Source: S15-B10 sp045569115
Lineage (GTDB): Bacteria; Fidelibacterota; Marinisomatia; Marinisomatales; S15-B10
Direction of reading: 5' to 3'
Assembly (NCBI GenBank): GCA_045569115.1
Contig: JBJKZS010000041.1
Coordinates: 1 to 9,458 of the forward strand
Length of the DNA: 9,458 nt
The translations under genes and the position numbers were made by a program. Under the pieces are notes generated by a model. The model made no database searches, was not told where the DNA came from, and saw only the letters and a program-made list of their open reading frames with translations. Below, in pieces: positions 7,684 through 9,458 of this stretch. The first letter of the stretch is position 1. The number at the start of each line of letters is the position of its first letter.

Positions 7684-9309
7684 TTATTCAAACTCCTCAG
7701 GAAACCATTTCCTAGCACTAATTAAAGGTACTGATGCTACATGACCTAAACCACATATTGACCCTTGCTCCATTTCCCATGCCACATCATCAACAAAACC
7801 TAATTCTCCACACTCTTTTGAATCAATAAATCGATCAATCGATTCTCTTTGAAATCGAGTGCCTATTCTACATGGAGCACACTGGCCACAACTTTCGTTT
7901 TCAAAGAACAAAAGTGTCTCTCTAACAGCATCTCGCAAACTTATTGTATCGTTTATTACAACTACTCCAGCTGAGCCAAGACTTGAACCTACTTCACTTA
8001 GAGATTTCCAGTCAAGCGGCCTAGTTCTATCATTTGCTGGTAAAAATCCTGAGCTAGCTCCCCCTGGAGAAAAAGCTCTTAATTTTCCAATATATCCTCC
8101 AGCCTTATCTACGAGCTCATCCAAGGTCACCCCCAGTGGCATCTCATATACCCCAGGTTTATTTACATGGCCACTAATGCAATATATTTTTGTGCCCGAT
8201 CCAGTTCTTCCAAGTTGATCAAACCACTTACCACCATTACTTACAATGGAAGGTACACATGCAATGGTTTCAACATTATGAATTAAAGTGGGTTTCCCCC
8301 AAAGCCCTACTTCCGTTGGAAAAGGAGGTTTTAGCCTAGGCATCCCCCTTTTTCCTTCAAGAGCCTCAAGCAATGCGGTCTCTTCACCACAAATATAAGC
8401 TCCATGACCTTCGTGAATATGAAAAGAAATACCAGGAAAAATATTTTGTTCAGAAAACTTTTCTATTGCTTTTTCTAAGACTTTTATTGGTTGCTCAAAT
8501 TCACCTCTTAAATAACAGTATATATCTTTTGCACCAACAGTATTTGCAGATATGGCTAGACCTTCTAAAACCTTATCAGGACGACGCATAATTATTTCAC
8601 GATCTTTGAATGTTCCCGGTTCGCCTTCATCAGCATTTAATACAACATACCGTATTTGTTCCTTTTGATCACATAAGGATCTCCACTTACGACCAGCAGG
8701 AAAGCCAGCACCTCCTCTTCCTTGAAGACCTGATAGATTAAGTTCTTCAATTATATTTTCAGAACCCATATTCATAGCTCTTTTAAAAGCTTCTCCTCTG
8801 TAGTCTGGATCACCATTAAGATTAATTGTTAGTTTATCATTTTTTTCGTTGTATGAATCAACATGTCCTAACCATTGCCCATTCGCATCAAGCGAATCAG
8901 AAGTAAGGTTATGCCAGTTCCCTCCAGCTGATTGAATCGAATCTGTACCAATATCTGGCAAAACAAAATGATCCTTAAGTACGGCTACAGGTCGATCACA
9001 TGCAGCAAGACATGAGCAACCTTCAACTGGCAAACCAGCATCTTTAGATTGAGAAAGGACTTCTCCAGAACCAGCCATCCAACAGCTTAATCCTTGACAT
9101 ACTCTTATTTTTGCATCAGATCTAGATAAAAGATGGAAAAAACTACCTACCCCATATACTTCAGCTTCAGGCACACCCGTTTCTAGAGAGACTTCTTTAG
9201 AAACACTAGGTTGGAGCCCTCCCTTATCAGCAATTTTTTCCGGAACTGAAGAAATTTTAGACGAAGTTGTCTTTTTCATAATGGATAAGTTAATCCATGG
9301 ATTGTTCAT
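7684..9309 (-). CDS. fdhB: formate dehydrogenase diaphorase subunit, NuoE-NuoF fusion (FdsG-FdsB type)
   Basis: This 541-residue subunit should pass electrons from the catalytic subunit to NAD+. Residues about 35-115 are a thioredoxin-like [2Fe-2S] NuoE/FdsG domain with C71, C76, C100 and C104 (C-x4-C...C-x3-C), preceded by a shortened helical part (SKEVSLETGVPEAEVYGVGSF). Residues about 170-541 are NuoF/FdsB: GLQGRGGAGFPAGRKW and NADEGEPGTFKDRE for FMN, GAYICGEETALLEALEGKRG for NADH binding, then the [4Fe-4S] ligands C474, C477, C480 and C519. The frame cannot extend upstream of 9309 (TAG at 9325-9327). The second Met, at 9279, is an alternative start; both have weak ribosome binding sites. 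It is first in the operon. The symbol is by role; FdsB-like naming would be equally fair. Confidence 0.93.
   Translation of the reverse strand: MNNPWINLSIMKKTTSSKISSVPEKIADKGGLQPSVSKEVSLETGVPEAEVYGVGSFFHLLSRSDAKIRVCQGLSCWMAGSGEVLSQSKDAGLPVEGCSCLAACDRPVAVLKDHFVLPDIGTDSIQSAGGNWHNLTSDSLDANGQWLGHVDSYNEKNDKLTINLNGDPDYRGEAFKRAMNMGSENIIEELNLSGLQGRGGAGFPAGRKWRSLCDQKEQIRYVVLNADEGEPGTFKDREIIMRRPDKVLEGLAISANTVGAKDIYCYLRGEFEQPIKVLEKAIEKFSEQNIFPGISFHIHEGHGAYICGEETALLEALEGKRGMPRLKPPFPTEVGLWGKPTLIHNVETIACVPSIVSNGGKWFDQLGRTGSGTKIYCISGHVNKPGVYEMPLGVTLDELVDKAGGYIGKLRAFSPGGASSGFLPANDRTRPLDWKSLSEVGSSLGSAGVVVINDTISLRDAVRETLLFFENESCGQCAPCRIGTRFQRESIDRFIDSKECGELGFVDDVAWEMEQGSICGLGHVASVPLISARKWFPEEFE
7693..7698 (-). 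promoter_or_regulatory. ribosome binding site for the catalytic subunit (GAGGAG)
   Basis: GAGGAG lies inside the last codons of the diaphorase gene, nine bases before the ATG at 7683. The upstream stop and this start are contiguous (TAAATG), which points to coupled translation and roughly matched subunit output. Confidence 0.7.
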
Positions 9310-9320
9310 TAATCCATTAT
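9278..9320. promoter_or_regulatory. nested inverted repeat of ATGGAT/ATCCAT at the operon start, possible operator
   Basis: Outer arms at 9278-9288 and 9310-9320 are inverted copies of ATAATGGATWA (10 of 11 positions pair). Between them is a perfect 12-base palindrome AATCCATGGATT (9292-9303). Together they give four ATGGAT/ATCCAT hexamers, at 9281, 9293, 9297 and 9312. The block spans both candidate start codons of the diaphorase gene and lies just downstream of the candidate promoter. It could be a repressor-type operator or an mRNA hairpin that gates translation. No known regulator site is recognised. Confidence 0.4.
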
Positions 9321-9352
9321 AATTCTATCATTGTATAGTATTTATATAAAAT

Positions 9353-9381
9353 ATTATCTATATCACTTTTCACATGGTTAA
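9353..9381 (-). promoter_or_regulatory. candidate sigma70-like promoter of the formate dehydrogenase operon
   Basis: On the minus strand TTAACC (9376-9381, four of six to the -35 consensus) is followed, after exactly 17 bases, by GATAAT (9353-9358, five of six to the -10 consensus). Transcription would begin near 9346, leaving a leader of about 37 bases to the ATG at 9309. The surrounding 149 bases are AT-rich, so a chance match is possible. A separate perfect TATAAT at 9316-9321 is too close to the ATG unless the true start is at 9279. Confidence 0.4.
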
Positions 9382-9458
9382 TTAATTAGTAAAAGATGCA
9401 GATCGTTAAAAAACGTAAGAATACTAATATTATAATTTTCAATAAAGAAAATTATTTA

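Noticed and set aside
5280..8591. Several plus-strand frames (72-119 residues) inside the formate dehydrogenase operon
   Set aside because: All are antisense to well-supported coding sequence, carry no motif, and are expected by chance opposite long genes.

Overview
This is an AT-rich stretch in which every gene I can support lies on the minus strand. It most resembles the chromosome of a low-GC, probably aquatic proteobacterium. The evidence is an SLT-type lytic transglycosylase lipoprotein, a lipoprotein M19 dipeptidase, a YbgC/FadM-like thioesterase and an NAD-linked formate dehydrogenase, all packed with short spacers. The clade assignment is an inference of low confidence. There is no rRNA, tRNA, mobile element or CRISPR array.

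Right part (about 4058-9458): a formate dehydrogenase operon read right to left. A candidate sigma70-like promoter (about 9353-9381) and a nest of inverted ATGGAT/ATCCAT hexamers precede a fused NuoE-NuoF-type diaphorase subunit (7684-9309). The catalytic molybdenum/tungsten subunit (4963-7683) follows directly, and then fdhD (4058-4942), the sulfurtransferase needed to activate the cofactor. The catalytic gene looks broken by an in-frame TGA at 6589-6591. That TGA sits exactly at the active-site Cys/Sec position and is followed by a convincing bacterial SECIS hairpin, so it is best read as one 906-residue selenoprotein whose real stop is also TGA. Expected reaction: formate + NAD+ to CO2 + NADH, with electrons passing from the Mo/W site through Fe-S clusters to FMN. 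The NuoG-like N-terminal domain has lost all three Cys ligands of the usual His-Cys3 [4Fe-4S] cluster without any change in length.

Middle part (1328-3971): a lipoprotein M19 (renal-dipeptidase-like) metallopeptidase, a PhzF-family isomerase-like protein and a lytic transglycosylase lipoprotein. They are tightly spaced or overlapping, so probably co-transcribed. The transglycosylase reading frame extends well upstream of its first ATG and encodes a clear lipoprotein signal peptide, but that extension has no ATG, GTG or TTG codon. A CTG (or ATA) start is implied.

Left part (95-1131): a hotdog-fold thioesterase and an alpha/beta-hydrolase (phospholipase/carboxylesterase type) joined by an ATGA stop/start overlap, preceded by a 196-199 bp AT-rich gap that holds a candidate extended -10 promoter. 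No stretch above 300 bases lacks a gene. The first 94 bases are AT-rich and show nothing recognisable.
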